Shown: in pieces, positions 24,943 to 33,922 of the stretch
Layout: the number at the start of each line of letters is the position of its first letter
Numbering within the stretch: position 1 is the stretch's first letter
Origin: Salinicoccus halodurans
Lineage (GTDB): Bacteria; Bacillota; Bacilli; Staphylococcales; Salinicoccaceae
DNA length: 64,000 nt
Assembly (NCBI RefSeq): GCF_900114445.1
Contig: NZ_FOTB01000001.1
Coordinates: 678,937-742,936 of the forward strand
Direction of reading: 5' to 3'
Notes under the pieces: model-generated
The model's database searches: none
What the model was told of the DNA's origin: nothing
What the model saw: only the letters and a program-made list of their open reading frames with translations
Position numbers and translations under genes: made by a program

Positions 24943-25917
24943 ATGAAATACATCGAAACAATCATCATCGGCGCAGGACCGTGCGGGATGTCCGCCGCAA
25001 TAGAACTTCAAAAACGCGGTCTTGACCATCTCATAATAGAAAAAGGGAATGTCGTCGAAGCCATTTATAACTATCCCACACATCAGACATTCTTCTCCTC
25101 AAGTGAGAAACTGGCAATAGGCGGATTCCCATTCATTACCGAAGCCCATAAACCTAAACGGAATCAGGCGCTTGTCTACTACAGGGAAGCTGTAAAGCAC
25201 TTTGACTTGAATATCAACACTTACGAGGAAGTGACATCCGGAAGGCGGAATGAAACAGGCTTCGTACTCGAAACATCAAAAGACACCTACAACTGCAGGC
25301 ATCTGGTCATTGCCACCGGGTATTACGGCCAGCCCAACCGACTTGATGTACCAGGGGAGCATAAAGAAAAAGTATCCCATTACTTCAAAGAGGCGCATCC
25401 TTTCTTCAAACAGGATGTACTGGTCATCGGAGGTAAAAACTCGAGTGTCGATGCTGCGATGGAGCTTGAAAAAGCTGGCAGCAATGTCACCGTCGTCTAC
25501 CGTCAGAATGCCTATTCGAAAAGTGTGAAACCGTGGATACTTCCGCAATTCGATTCATTGGTCAAACACGATAAGATAGAGATGCATTTCGGCACGGATG
25601 TCAAAGATATTAAAGACGACAGCGTTGTTTTGGAAAAAGACGGTGAAGTCTTCGAAATACCGAACGATCATGTTTTTGCCATGATCGGCTATCATCCGGA
25701 CTATAGATTTCTTCAGTCATTCGGAATAAAAATCAATGAAAATGAATTCGGCACAGCGCCGCTGCATGATCCGGAAACAATGGAGACAAATGTAGAAAAT
25801 CTGTATATTGCAGGCGTAATTGCTGCCGGTAATGATGCCAATACGATATTTATAGAAAACGGCAGGTTCCACGGCGGCGTAATTGCAGATGATATTTTGA
25901 AAAAACAGGAGAAATAG
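24943..25917 (+). CDS. ypdA: YpdA-family bacillithiol disulfide reductase
   Basis: 324 residues. Two Rossmann motifs: FAD-binding GAGPCG (10-15) and NADPH-binding IGGKNSS near 165. C14, within the first motif, is the conserved YpdA cysteine implicated in reduction of bacillithiol disulfide. The C-terminal IAGVIAAGNDANTIF segment closes the FAD site. The ATG at 24943 follows AAAGGTG. With the bacilliredoxin at 2452 and BshA at 46462, the window encodes three parts of one thiol system. Confidence 0.9.
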   Translation: MKYIETIIIGAGPCGMSAAIELQKRGLDHLIIEKGNVVEAIYNYPTHQTFFSSSEKLAIGGFPFITEAHKPKRNQALVYYREAVKHFDLNINTYEEVTSGRRNETGFVLETSKDTYNCRHLVIATGYYGQPNRLDVPGEHKEKVSHYFKEAHPFFKQDVLVIGGKNSSVDAAMELEKAGSNVTVVYRQNAYSKSVKPWILPQFDSLVKHDKIEMHFGTDVKDIKDDSVVLEKDGEVFEIPNDHVFAMIGYHPDYRFLQSFGIKINENEFGTAPLHDPETMETNVENLYIAGVIAAGNDANTIFIENGRFHGGVIADDILKKQEK

Positions 25918-25918
25918 C

Positions 25919-25954
25919 AAGCACCTGGCAGGCAACCGCCCGCCAGGTGCTTTT
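25919..25954 (+). terminator. Terminator after ypdA, between convergent ypdA and ansA
   Basis: An 11-base stem (25919-25929 with 25942-25952), extended inward by GGC/GCC after one mismatch, closes a small AACC loop, followed by TTTT. It touches the ansA stop codon and may serve both genes. Confidence 0.85.
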
Positions 25955-26912
25955 AGTGTCTGAATATTTCTTCCAACGCCGCACCTTTAAGCCCATTGCT
26001 GAGTGCAAGCAGCAGCTTGATACGCGCCTTCTGTCCATTTAAACCATTTGAAAATATCACACCTCTGTTTGCAAGATCATGTCCGCCGCCCACGTAATCA
26101 TAGTAGCTGCCTACGATTCCGTTGAATGAACGGGATACAAGGACTGTATCAATACCATGGTCCAATACTTTCTGGAGACCTCCCAAAGCACTTGGAGGTA
26201 TGTTCCCTTGTCCCAGCGCTTCCAGAACGAGCCCGTGATAGCCAGCTTCTATCAGTGCGTCGAAAAATGTATCGTCAAGATCCGCATGCGCCTTGATCAA
26301 TCCTACTTTAAATTCCAGGTCTACATCATCAAACTGATCCTGATGGGCTATCTGGTGATGGTACAGGATTGAGTCCTTGGTCAGAAAACCAATTGGCCCG
26401 TGATTCGGACTTTGGAAAGTAGCTATATTAGAAGTATGCGTTTTAGTGACATTTCTCGCAGTATGGATCTCATCGTTGAACACGACAAGCACCCCTCTGT
26501 CCGCCGAAGCAGGGTCTCTTGCTGTGCGGAGGCTGGAAATGTAGTTGTACAGACCATCCGATCCAATCTCATTGAACGAGCGCATAGCACCGGTTACAAT
26601 GACAGGTGCTGAAATATCGAGGGCCAGATCAAGAAAGTATGCCGTTTCTTCCAGAGTATCCGTTCCGTGGGTGATGACAAAACCATCAAAATCTGTTTTT
26701 CTTTCCAATATAATATCGCGGATTGCAAGCATATCGTCCAGAGTCATATGAGGAGACGGTTTCTTCACAGGGTAGATTTCTTCCAGCCGGATATCCAGTT
26801 CCACTGTACTGTCCAGCGTAACCGGATTGTCTTCCCCGGATGAGATGAGGCCGTCTTCTGATGACATACTGATGGTGCCGCCTGTATGTATAGCTAATAT
26901 TTTATTATTCAT
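25953..26912 (-). CDS. ansA: Asparaginase (cytoplasmic, type I)
   Basis: 319 residues. The N-terminal catalytic threonine motif HTGGTI (about 9-14) and the second signature THGTDTLEET near 84 are both intact. It hydrolyses asparagine to aspartate and ammonia. No signal peptide is seen, so it should be cytoplasmic. The ATG at 26912 follows AGGAGG; the frame continues 20 codons upstream without support. Divergent from cmk. Confidence 0.92.
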   Translation of the reverse strand: MNNKILAIHTGGTISMSSEDGLISSGEDNPVTLDSTVELDIRLEEIYPVKKPSPHMTLDDMLAIRDIILERKTDFDGFVITHGTDTLEETAYFLDLALDISAPVIVTGAMRSFNEIGSDGLYNYISSLRTARDPASADRGVLVVFNDEIHTARNVTKTHTSNIATFQSPNHGPIGFLTKDSILYHHQIAHQDQFDDVDLEFKVGLIKAHADLDDTFFDALIEAGYHGLVLEALGQGNIPPSALGGLQKVLDHGIDTVLVSRSFNGIVGSYYDYVGGGHDLANRGVIFSNGLNGQKARIKLLLALSNGLKGAALEEIFRH

Positions 26913-26943
26913 GCCACTTCCTCCTAAACGATTTCTTAAATAT

Positions 26944-26972
26944 ATGATAGAATAAACTGGAACAATCAACAA
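26944..26972 (-). promoter_or_regulatory. Candidate promoter of ansA
   Basis: Minus strand: TTGTTG (26972-26967), 17 bases, TATCAT (26949-26944). It physically overlaps the cmk -10 on the other strand. Confidence 0.5.
26945..26953 (+). promoter_or_regulatory. Extended -10 promoter of cmk
   Basis: TGATAGAAT, 30 bases before the cmk ATG, with no good -35. It overlaps the divergent ansA promoter. Confidence 0.45.
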
Positions 26973-26983
26973 GGCGGGTTTAT

Positions 26984-27643
26984 ATGAATAATAAGATCAA
27001 TATTGCAATCGACGGTCCTGCAGCAGCAGGAAAAAGCACCATTTCAAAACGTGTGGCGGAAAGGCTCGGGTATGTATATATAGATACTGGTGCCATGTAC
27101 CGCGCAGTGACATTACATGTCTTGAACTCCGGAAGGGAAGTGATGGAGAATCTGAACGATGTGGACATCAGGTTTTCAAATGACGCGCACCGTTCCATTT
27201 ATTTAAACGGTGCAGATATATCATCCGAAATCCGCTCACCCGAAGTCACTGAAAACGTCAGTGCCATTTCAAGTATACAGAGTGTGAGGGAATACCTCGT
27301 GCAGATGCAGCGTGTTATCGCAGCTGATAAAGGTGTGGTCATGGACGGCAGGGATATCGGTACCACTGTACTGCCGGATGCAGAACTGAAAATATATATG
27401 AAGGCATCTCCTGAAATCCGTGCAAAACGCAGACTGGAAGAAGAACAGGAAAGAGGCGTTGATGTGGATCTTTCCACTCTTATCCAGCAGATCATCAGGC
27501 GTGATGATCTTGATATGACAAGAGAGATCTCTCCACTCAGAAAAGCGGATGATGCAATTTTGTTGGATACCAGCCATATGAACATTGAAGAAGTGGAAAA
27601 TAACATCATACGCATGGCAGAAGAGCTACTGAGAGGAGAATAG
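26984..27643 (+). CDS. cmk: Cytidylate kinase
   Basis: 219 residues. P-loop DGPAAAGKST (about 9-18), the YIDTGAMYR CMP-binding loop and DGRDIGT are all present. It phosphorylates CMP and dCMP. AAGGCGGG precedes the ATG. The plsC start follows two bases after the stop, giving a cmk-plsC-rpsA block common in Bacillaceae. Confidence 0.95.
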   Translation: MNNKINIAIDGPAAAGKSTISKRVAERLGYVYIDTGAMYRAVTLHVLNSGREVMENLNDVDIRFSNDAHRSIYLNGADISSEIRSPEVTENVSAISSIQSVREYLVQMQRVIAADKGVVMDGRDIGTTVLPDAELKIYMKASPEIRAKRRLEEEQERGVDVDLSTLIQQIIRRDDLDMTREISPLRKADDAILLDTSHMNIEEVENNIIRMAEELLRGE

Positions 27644-27645
27644 AG

Positions 27646-28221
27646 ATGTTCTACACCATCGCCAAAAACTTAGTTAAAAGCTATTACCATACCCGGTTCA
27701 AAATTACGGTAGTGGGCAAAGACCGGATTCCGAAGGATGGCCCTGTCGTGATATGCAGCAATCATATTTCAGAATACGATCCGCCGCTGGTCGGAATAAG
27801 TGTGGATCGCGACATGTCATTCTTTGCAAAAGCGGAACTGTTTAAAATACCGGTGCTGGGATATCTGATTTCACATCTCAATGCTTTTCCGGTAGAACGA
27901 GGTAAGAGTGACCGGGCAGCATTGAAGAAATCCATCGAGGTCCTCAATGAAGGCAATATGCTGTGCATGTTCCCTGAAGGCAGCAGAAGCAGAGATGGTA
28001 AATTACGCGATCTGCAGCAGGGAGCAAGCTTCGTGGCTGTGAAATCGGGAGCAAAAATTGTTCCGGCAGCCATCAAAGGAAGTTATGACCGTAAAAAAGG
28101 TGTTACAATAGTATTTGGCAAACCAATTGATACTAAACAACTCACAGACGACGGAATGAACCGTAAAGATGTTACACTGAAGATTACAGAAGATATAAAC
28201 AATCTTTTATTTTCTGACTAA
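27646..28221 (+). CDS. plsC: 1-acyl-sn-glycerol-3-phosphate acyltransferase
   Basis: 191 residues. The catalytic HX4D motif is NHISEYD near 42; block II and III (FPVERG, FPEGSRS) follow. It adds the second acyl chain in phosphatidic acid synthesis at the inner membrane face. GAGAGG lies at the end of cmk. Other small acyltransferases share these motifs, so sn-2 lysophosphatidate specificity is inferred from length and place. Confidence 0.88.
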   Translation: MFYTIAKNLVKSYYHTRFKITVVGKDRIPKDGPVVICSNHISEYDPPLVGISVDRDMSFFAKAELFKIPVLGYLISHLNAFPVERGKSDRAALKKSIEVLNEGNMLCMFPEGSRSRDGKLRDLQQGASFVAVKSGAKIVPAAIKGSYDRKKGVTIVFGKPIDTKQLTDDGMNRKDVTLKITEDINNLLFSD

Positions 28222-28293
28222 TCACTTGACAAATCTATACATTTATAAGAAGTTAGATATATACTTTTTAGTAATGTAATTGGAGGCAGGCAC

Positions 28294-29556
28294 ATGACGA
28301 CAGATAATATCAAGAACGAAGAGAACCAGGAAGAGGTTGACAATTCTTCAATCAACGAGAATTCCAATGAGGTTAACGAAGAAGTATCCGCTGAGGATAC
28401 GCCACAGGAAAATGAAGTTTCACCCGGCTTTGAAGTAGGGGAGACTGTCAAAGGTACTGTGTACAAGATAGAAGACAAATTCGTGAAAGCTCATATAGAC
28501 GACTCCGATTTCGAAGGAATCGTACCAATCAGTCAGCTCACAAGCAAGAGAATTGAACGTCCGGAAGAAATTGTTTCAGAAGACGATTCCATCGAAGGCG
28601 TGGTCATTAAAGTTGAAAATGAAGATGACCGCAAAAATGTTATCCTTTCCATCAGAAAACTGGAGGAATCCAATGCGTATGATTCTCTTCAGTCTGCAAA
28701 AGACAATGACGAGACGATTACAGGCACTGTAATGGAAGTTGTCAAAGCAGGTCTGGTTATTGATGTTGGCGTGAGAGGATTTATCCCGGCATCGCTCCTT
28801 TCTGATGCCTACATTGAGGATTTGGAACAGTTTGACGGTCAGGAACTGGAAGTTAAAGTTGAAGACATCGAACCTGAGAAAAATCGTGTAATCCTTAACA
28901 GAAAACGCATTGTGGAAGCTGAAAAAGCCGTAGAGAGAAAAAAACAGCTTGAAACACTCGATGTGGGAAGTATTGTAGAAGGTGAAGTAGTACGTATCAC
29001 TACATTCGGTGCTTTCATTAATCTTGGTGAAGTTGATGGTCTAGCTCATATATCTGAACTGAGCTACAGCAGAGTTGAGAAAGTTGAAGATGCAGTCAAT
29101 ATCGGTGACAAGGTGAATGTGAAGATACTCGATGTCGATCCTGAACAGGAAAGAATCAGCCTGTCTCTGAAGCAGGCACAGGAAAGTCCGTTTGACGGAT
29201 TTGTAAAAGAACATTCCGAAGGTGATGTACTGGAAGGGACAGTCAGAAGACTTGTCGATTTCGGGGCATTTGTAGAAGTCACTCCGGGCGTTGAAGGACT
29301 GGTACATGTTTCAGAAATCGGCCACGAACATGTCGCAGTTCCGAGTGATGTATTAAAAGAGGGACAGACAGTAGAAGTTAAAATCCTTTCACTTAATGAG
29401 GATTCCGAAAAGATTTCACTTTCAATCAAGGAAACGACAGAACCAGCACCGAGAAGTTCAAACAACGAACCAAAGGTCTACCGTGACGATTCCGATGATG
29501 ACGGTCCGACTCTCGGCGATGTATTCGGCGATCGTTTCAAAGATCTTGATATTTAA
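28294..29556 (+). CDS. rpsA: S1 RNA-binding domain protein (RpsA/YpfD)
   Basis: 420 residues. An acidic N-terminal extension (about 1-42) is followed by four S1 OB-folds starting near 45, 138, 224 and 309 (each with a G.V/GFI or GAF signature), then an acidic tail. Firmicute proteins of this kind are shorter than E. coli S1 (six domains) and may not be obligatory ribosomal proteins. TTGGAGG precedes the ATG. Downstream of cmk-plsC, with its own strong terminator. Confidence 0.93.
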   Translation: MTTDNIKNEENQEEVDNSSINENSNEVNEEVSAEDTPQENEVSPGFEVGETVKGTVYKIEDKFVKAHIDDSDFEGIVPISQLTSKRIERPEEIVSEDDSIEGVVIKVENEDDRKNVILSIRKLEESNAYDSLQSAKDNDETITGTVMEVVKAGLVIDVGVRGFIPASLLSDAYIEDLEQFDGQELEVKVEDIEPEKNRVILNRKRIVEAEKAVERKKQLETLDVGSIVEGEVVRITTFGAFINLGEVDGLAHISELSYSRVEKVEDAVNIGDKVNVKILDVDPEQERISLSLKQAQESPFDGFVKEHSEGDVLEGTVRRLVDFGAFVEVTPGVEGLVHVSEIGHEHVAVPSDVLKEGQTVEVKILSLNEDSEKISLSIKETTEPAPRSSNNEPKVYRDDSDDDGPTLGDVFGDRFKDLDI

Positions 29557-29586
29557 TTGTTATAAAAATGACATGATTTTGATTCT

Positions 29587-29622
29587 ATAAAGAGCGATGT
29601 CTATCGCTCTTTATTTTATTTT
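29587..29622 (+). terminator. Terminator after rpsA
   Basis: A perfect 12-base stem (29587-29598 with 29603-29614), loop GTCT, then a T-rich run. Confidence 0.92.
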
Positions 29623-29656
29623 TGTGTTAAAATATATTTAAAATAGGAGGGAACCT

Positions 29657-30967
29657 ATGTACAAACCAACCATTGCAGTGGTAGGGCGGCCGAATGTCGG
29701 TAAATCCACACTGTTCAATAGAATTATCGGTGAAAGAAAAGCAATTGTGGAAGATACTCCTGGTGTGACCAGAGACAGGCTCTATGCTGCTGGCGACTGG
29801 TTAAATTACGAATTCAACGTAATTGATACAGGCGGAATAGAAATTAAAGATGAACCTTTCCAGGAACAGATCAAGCTGCAGGCTGAAATAGCAATCCTTG
29901 AAGCGGATGTCATTCTGATGATTACAAACGGCAGGGAAGGTGTAACGGAGGATGATCTTTTTGTTGCACGTATTTTACAGAAATCTAAAAAGCCGGTAGT
30001 GCTTGCTGTAAATAAAATTGACAACTTCGAAATGAGAAACGATATTTATGAGTTTTATCAACTCGGTCTAGGCGATCCTTATCCGGTTTCGGGATCACAT
30101 GGCCTGGGACTTGGAGACGTTCTGGATGAAGCAGTAAACCATTTCAGAATTCTGGAAGAGGAAGAAGAAATGGATACTTCCATCAAAGTATCACTGATCG
30201 GACGGCCGAACGTCGGCAAATCGAGCCTCGTGAATGCTATTCTCGGCGAGGAGAGAGTCATTGTCTCTGATATTGCCGGAACGACCCGGGATGCAATTGA
30301 TACAGCATACACTTACGATGGTGAAGACTATACCCTGATAGATACTGCTGGTATGCGAAAAAAAGGGAAAGTATATGAAGCCACTGAAAAATATTCTGTT
30401 TTGAGGGCAAACAGGGCCATAGAACGTTCCGATGTTGTGCTGGTTGTGATCGACGGTGAAGAAGGTATACTTGAGCAGGATAAACGTATTGCAGGCCTTG
30501 CCCATGAGGCGGGACGTGCAGTCATCATTGTGGTAAACAAATGGGATGCTGTTGAAAAAGACGACAAGACGATGAAAAAATTCGAGGATAAAATAAGGAA
30601 TGAATTTCAGTTTCTGGATTATGCACCGATCACATTTGTTTCGGCTGTCACCAAGTCACGCCTGACGACGCTGTTCCCGCTGATCCGGCTCGTAAATGAC
30701 TCCCATAAGAAAAGGGTGCAGTCCAGCACACTCAACGAAGTGCTTGTTGACAGTGTCAGCATGAATCCGACACCGACAGACAAAGGGCGCAGGCTGAACA
30801 TATTTTACGGCACACAGGTTGGCGTCGCTCCGCCAACATTCGTGTTATTTGTAAATGATATTGAACTGATGCATTTCAGCTATCGCAGGTATCTGGAGAA
30901 TCAGCTGAGGAATGCATTTGATTTCACAGGAACACCGATTCATATTGTAAGCAGAAAACGTAACTAG
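29657..30967 (+). CDS. der: Ribosome biogenesis GTPase Der (EngA)
   Basis: 436 residues, typical. Two tandem GTPase domains: G1 GRPNVGKST near 10 and GRPNVGKSS near 180, each with DTxG and NKxD boxes (NKID near 118, NKWD near 295). A KH-like C-terminal domain follows. It acts in 50S subunit assembly. AGGAGGG precedes the ATG. Followed by gpsA, as in Bacillus and Staphylococcus. Confidence 0.97.
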   Translation: MYKPTIAVVGRPNVGKSTLFNRIIGERKAIVEDTPGVTRDRLYAAGDWLNYEFNVIDTGGIEIKDEPFQEQIKLQAEIAILEADVILMITNGREGVTEDDLFVARILQKSKKPVVLAVNKIDNFEMRNDIYEFYQLGLGDPYPVSGSHGLGLGDVLDEAVNHFRILEEEEEMDTSIKVSLIGRPNVGKSSLVNAILGEERVIVSDIAGTTRDAIDTAYTYDGEDYTLIDTAGMRKKGKVYEATEKYSVLRANRAIERSDVVLVVIDGEEGILEQDKRIAGLAHEAGRAVIIVVNKWDAVEKDDKTMKKFEDKIRNEFQFLDYAPITFVSAVTKSRLTTLFPLIRLVNDSHKKRVQSSTLNEVLVDSVSMNPTPTDKGRRLNIFYGTQVGVAPPTFVLFVNDIELMHFSYRRYLENQLRNAFDFTGTPIHIVSRKRN

Positions 30968-30981
30968 GAGGGTGCAAATCT

Positions 30982-32040
30982 ATGAATATTTCTGTAATCG
31001 GCACCGGCAGCTTCGGCACCAGCCTGGCAATGGTGCTTAAGGATAATGGTCATGATGTACTCATGTACGGACGGAACCAGGAAGTTGTTTCAGAAATCAG
31101 TCAGGAACATACTAACCATCGTTTTTTGAAAAATATCGATTTGAATGAGGAAATCCTTGCAACTTCAGATCTGAAAAAAGCTGCAGTACACGGAGAACTT
31201 ATTGTCCTGGCTGTGCCGGTAAAAGCAATCCGGACAGTTTCCGGGAAGCTGAATGAAATACTTAGGGATTTAAATAAAAAAGTTGTGATCGTCCATGTGG
31301 CAAAAGGACTGGAACTCGGTACCCATATGCGTGTATCCGACGTCATTTCAGAAGAGATGACTGATGAAACGATGACTGATGTATGTGTACTCAGCGGGCC
31401 GAGCCATGCTGAGGAAGTCGCATTGAAGTCCCCTACGACAGTTAGTGCCGCCTGTAAAAATCCTGACAGCCTGCAGGTAGTCCAGGATATCTTCATGAAT
31501 AAATACTTCCGGGTATACAGGAATGATGATATGACAGGAGTGGAGATCGGCGGCGCATTGAAAAACATCATTGCACTTGCCATCGGTGTGCTTCACGGTC
31601 TTGAATTCGGAGATAATGCAAAAGCTGCACTTATTACCCGCGGTCTGCAGGAAATCACCCGTCTGGGCACAAGGATGGGAGCAAACCCTCTGACATTCCT
31701 GGGGCTTACAGGTATGGGAGACCTGATTGTTACAGCAACAAGTATGCATTCAAGAAACTACCGCTGTGGAATCATGCTCGCCGAAGGCAAAAGTGTCGAT
31801 GAAGCACAGGAAGAGATGGGCATGGTAGTCGAAGGTGTGAACACAACAAAAGCAGCATATGAATTATCCAAGGAATACGGTGTAGAAATGCCCATCACTG
31901 AAGTGCTGTATAAATATCTGTTCCATGGCATCACCGAAGACGAAGCCTTCTATGCACTGATGATGCGTGAGAAGACAGGGGAAACAGACAAGCTGGAAGA
32001 TCTGCTTGAAAAGCAATACAAAGATTGGACAAGAGAGTGA
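30982..32040 (+). CDS. gpsA: Glycerol-3-phosphate dehydrogenase [NAD(P)+]
   Basis: 352 residues. Rossmann motif GTGSFGTSLA (7-16), the signature GPSHAEEV near 139 and the catalytic Lys in GGALKNIIALA near 190. It makes sn-glycerol 3-phosphate for phospholipids. AGGAGGG precedes the ATG. The stop is four bases before a DUF2768 gene. Confidence 0.95.
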   Translation: MNISVIGTGSFGTSLAMVLKDNGHDVLMYGRNQEVVSEISQEHTNHRFLKNIDLNEEILATSDLKKAAVHGELIVLAVPVKAIRTVSGKLNEILRDLNKKVVIVHVAKGLELGTHMRVSDVISEEMTDETMTDVCVLSGPSHAEEVALKSPTTVSAACKNPDSLQVVQDIFMNKYFRVYRNDDMTGVEIGGALKNIIALAIGVLHGLEFGDNAKAALITRGLQEITRLGTRMGANPLTFLGLTGMGDLIVTATSMHSRNYRCGIMLAEGKSVDEAQEEMGMVVEGVNTTKAAYELSKEYGVEMPITEVLYKYLFHGITEDEAFYALMMREKTGETDKLEDLLEKQYKDWTRE

Positions 32041-32044
32041 TACA

Positions 32045-32251
32045 ATGTTTGATATATCCAGAATGAATCTCATGTGGATTTCATTTTATTCAATAGGTGC
32101 AATGGCTCTTGCCGCTGTACTGATTTATGTCGCACGATACGTTGTAAAAAACAGATTTCTAAGTATTTTTATTTCTCTGGTGGCATGGATTCTCCTGATT
32201 GCCGCTTTCCTGCTTATGATTCCTGTTCTCGGAGGCAGCACCCATGCGTAG
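32045..32251 (+). CDS. DUF2768 small membrane protein (YphE-like)
   Basis: 68 residues with two hydrophobic helices (about 11-29 and 40-62) joined by a short basic loop. Size, topology and placement between gpsA and a YphF-like lipoprotein match the DUF2768 family of Bacillus (YphE). Function unknown. The ATG at 32045 is four bases after gpsA; the lipoprotein start overlaps its end by eight bases. Confidence 0.75.
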   Translation: MFDISRMNLMWISFYSIGAMALAAVLIYVARYVVKNRFLSIFISLVAWILLIAAFLLMIPVLGGSTHA

Positions 32252-32966
32252 TTTTAAGATTTCATTTCTTTTAATAGCTACATTGCTGATGTCCGGATGT
32301 CTATACCCTGAATCTGAGAAAGCTGGAAATCAAATACCGGGAGAGGCTCAGGTAGAGATGGTTCAGAATGCGGTGGAGAAGTACCAGGAAGATTCGGGAG
32401 GCATGTTGCCGATCAAAACGATGGAAAACCAAAGGGAGTATCTGGAATATCAGATCGATTTTGAAATGCTTGTTCCAAATTATCTGGATGAGCGCCCTGA
32501 AAATTCGTACGAAGCCGGGGGCAGTTATCAATATGTGATCATCGATGCAGAAAACGATCCGAAAGTTAAGCTTGCAGATCTCGGCATAACGGGAGAGATC
32601 CGTTCGCTTACGATCAGACTGGATGCCATGGGGGAATATGTGCATCTGGGTGATGAAATCGGACCTAATGTCTATCAGTTGGACCTCGGATTTTACAAGC
32701 TGTCCGACAATCCGACTGTAACAAGTCCGTATTCCGGTTCTGCACTGAACGTCTATTACAACGGTGGTCAGGAATTTGTGGTGGACTACCGTGAAGAGAT
32801 CGGCCGGATTATCAGTGAGAATAATCTGCAATTCGAAACAGGTGAGGATATCAGGCATGTATTGTATGAATATACACCAATAGTTCCCATTTATTCTCCG
32901 GAAATAACAGTGGATGAAAAAAACCAGCCAATCTTCATGACAAGTCGCCACAAAAGCGGCCAGTAA
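32244..32966 (+). CDS. Lipoprotein, YphF-like
   Basis: 240 residues. A lipoprotein signal is clear: MRSFK, a hydrophobic core and lipobox LMSGC with the modified Cys at about 18. The mature part is soluble and rather acidic with no recognised catalytic motif. It follows the DUF2768 gene as yphF follows yphE in B. subtilis. Function unknown. Confidence 0.8.
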   Translation: MRSFKISFLLIATLLMSGCLYPESEKAGNQIPGEAQVEMVQNAVEKYQEDSGGMLPIKTMENQREYLEYQIDFEMLVPNYLDERPENSYEAGGSYQYVIIDAENDPKVKLADLGITGEIRSLTIRLDAMGEYVHLGDEIGPNVYQLDLGFYKLSDNPTVTSPYSGSALNVYYNGGQEFVVDYREEIGRIISENNLQFETGEDIRHVLYEYTPIVPIYSPEITVDEKNQPIFMTSRHKSGQ

Positions 32967-33033
32967 AGGATTTTTTGCCAATAAAACAGTGAAATCCGTT
33001 GCAGTGCAAAGACCACTGTGTTAAAGTCAAAAC

Positions 33034-33059
33034 ATAATGATAAAAACACTTATCATTAT
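33034..33059. repeat. Perfect inverted repeat upstream of hup
   Basis: ATAATGATAA (33034-33043) and TTATCATTAT (33050-33059) form a perfect 10+10 palindrome with a six-base spacer, 24 bases before the HU start. A second small palindrome (TTGCA-G-TGCAA, 32999-33009) lies just above. It could be an operator at the hup promoter, or an mRNA leader hairpin; it lacks the T run of a terminator. Confidence 0.7.
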
Positions 33060-33082
33060 AGTCATATAAGGAGGTGGATCTG

Positions 33083-33355
33083 GTGAACAAGACAGATTTG
33101 ATTAATGCGGTCAGCGACGATGCTGATCTTACAAAAAAAGAAGCAGGTGCTGCAGTAGATGCAGTATTTAACACAATCCAGGAATCTTTGAAAAAAGGTG
33201 AAAAAGTACAGCTGATCGGCTTCGGTAACTTCGAAGTGCGTGAACGCTCTGCTAGAAAAGGACGCAATCCACAATCTGGTGAAGAAATTGAGATTGCAGC
33301 ATCTAAAGTACCAGCATTTAAAGCAGGTAAAGCTCTTAAAGATGCAGTAAAATAA
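33083..33355 (+). CDS. hup: DNA-binding protein HU
   Basis: 90 residues, the exact HU length. The DNA-binding arm [17 protein letters not shown] (about 47-63) and [16 protein letters not shown]-terminus are canonical. GTG at 33083 is chosen because AAGGAGGTGG precedes it; the in-frame GTG at 33074 is part of that ribosome site. It bends and compacts DNA. In B. subtilis mtrB sits between hbs and hepS; here it is absent. Confidence 0.96.
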   Translation: MNKTDLINAVSDDADLTKKEAGAAVDAVFNTIQESLKKGEKVQLIGFGNFEVRERSARKGRNPQSGEEIEIAASKVPAFKAGKALKDAVK

Positions 33356-33365
33356 TTGACTACTT

Positions 33366-33393
33366 TAGGCCTAACTTACTTTGGTTAGGTCTA
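33366..33393 (+). terminator. Weak terminator or attenuator after hup
   Basis: A 10-base stem (33366-33375 with 33384-33393, one G-T pair) with an eight-base loop, followed by TTAATTT rather than a clean T run. It lies between hup and hepS and may only partly stop transcription. Confidence 0.55.
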
Positions 33394-33416
33394 TTAATTT
33401 ATAAGGTGATATTTTC

Positions 33417-33911
33417 ATGGATGCTCTTAAGAAAGAACTTGAAATTGGCCTGGGAGATGGCGCATGGATTCTCAACATACATAATAATCCTTTTTTTGAC
33501 TTCTTCTCGGAAAAGGGCAATGTCCTGCGCGGCAGCCATGTAAATGATGGCGTTCTTCTTTTTAATACGGCACTTAATTTTCTGGACAATACACCTGAAG
33601 ATGAAGACAGGGAGCTCCATGTGCTGGCAGGTGATTATCTGTTCAGCAGGTTCTATATGTATCTTGCAAAGGGCAGGAGCTATTCTGTACTCCGGGACAT
33701 GATGAACCTCTCAAAACAGCTCAGTTCAAGAAAATCCCATCTTGCTGTTTCAGGTGAAATGCCTGGCGCTGCTGAAGTGAAATGGCTGCTCTATGCTCCG
33801 ATGCTCTACCTCGTTGAACACGGATATACAGATGTGGGGTTGGAAGCATTGATTGATGAACAGGTAAAAGCGACAGACATCACTTCACTCCCGTACATAA
33901 CCCATGAGTAA
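33417..33911 (+). CDS. hepS: Heptaprenyl diphosphate synthase, small subunit-like (HepS)
   Basis: 164 residues, shorter than the roughly 250 of B. subtilis HepS. The core segment LHVLAGDYLFSRFYMYLA is recognisable as the HepS/GerCA helix. There are no DDxxD motifs, as expected for the regulatory subunit. It should pair with HepT (34630) to make the menaquinone side chain. AAGGTGA precedes the ATG. It lies directly before menG, as in Bacillus. Divergence is high, so the assignment leans on context. Confidence 0.75.
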   Translation: MDALKKELEIGLGDGAWILNIHNNPFFDFFSEKGNVLRGSHVNDGVLLFNTALNFLDNTPEDEDRELHVLAGDYLFSRFYMYLAKGRSYSVLRDMMNLSKQLSSRKSHLAVSGEMPGAAEVKWLLYAPMLYLVEHGYTDVGLEALIDEQVKATDITSLPYITHE

Positions 33912-33922
33912 AGGTGAATCTA

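Noticed and set aside
28226-28293. TTGACA before rpsA as a promoter
   Set aside because: The -35 is perfect, but no acceptable -10 lies 16-18 bases downstream; the AT-rich stretch has only poorly placed hexamers. A promoter is likely here but cannot be placed.
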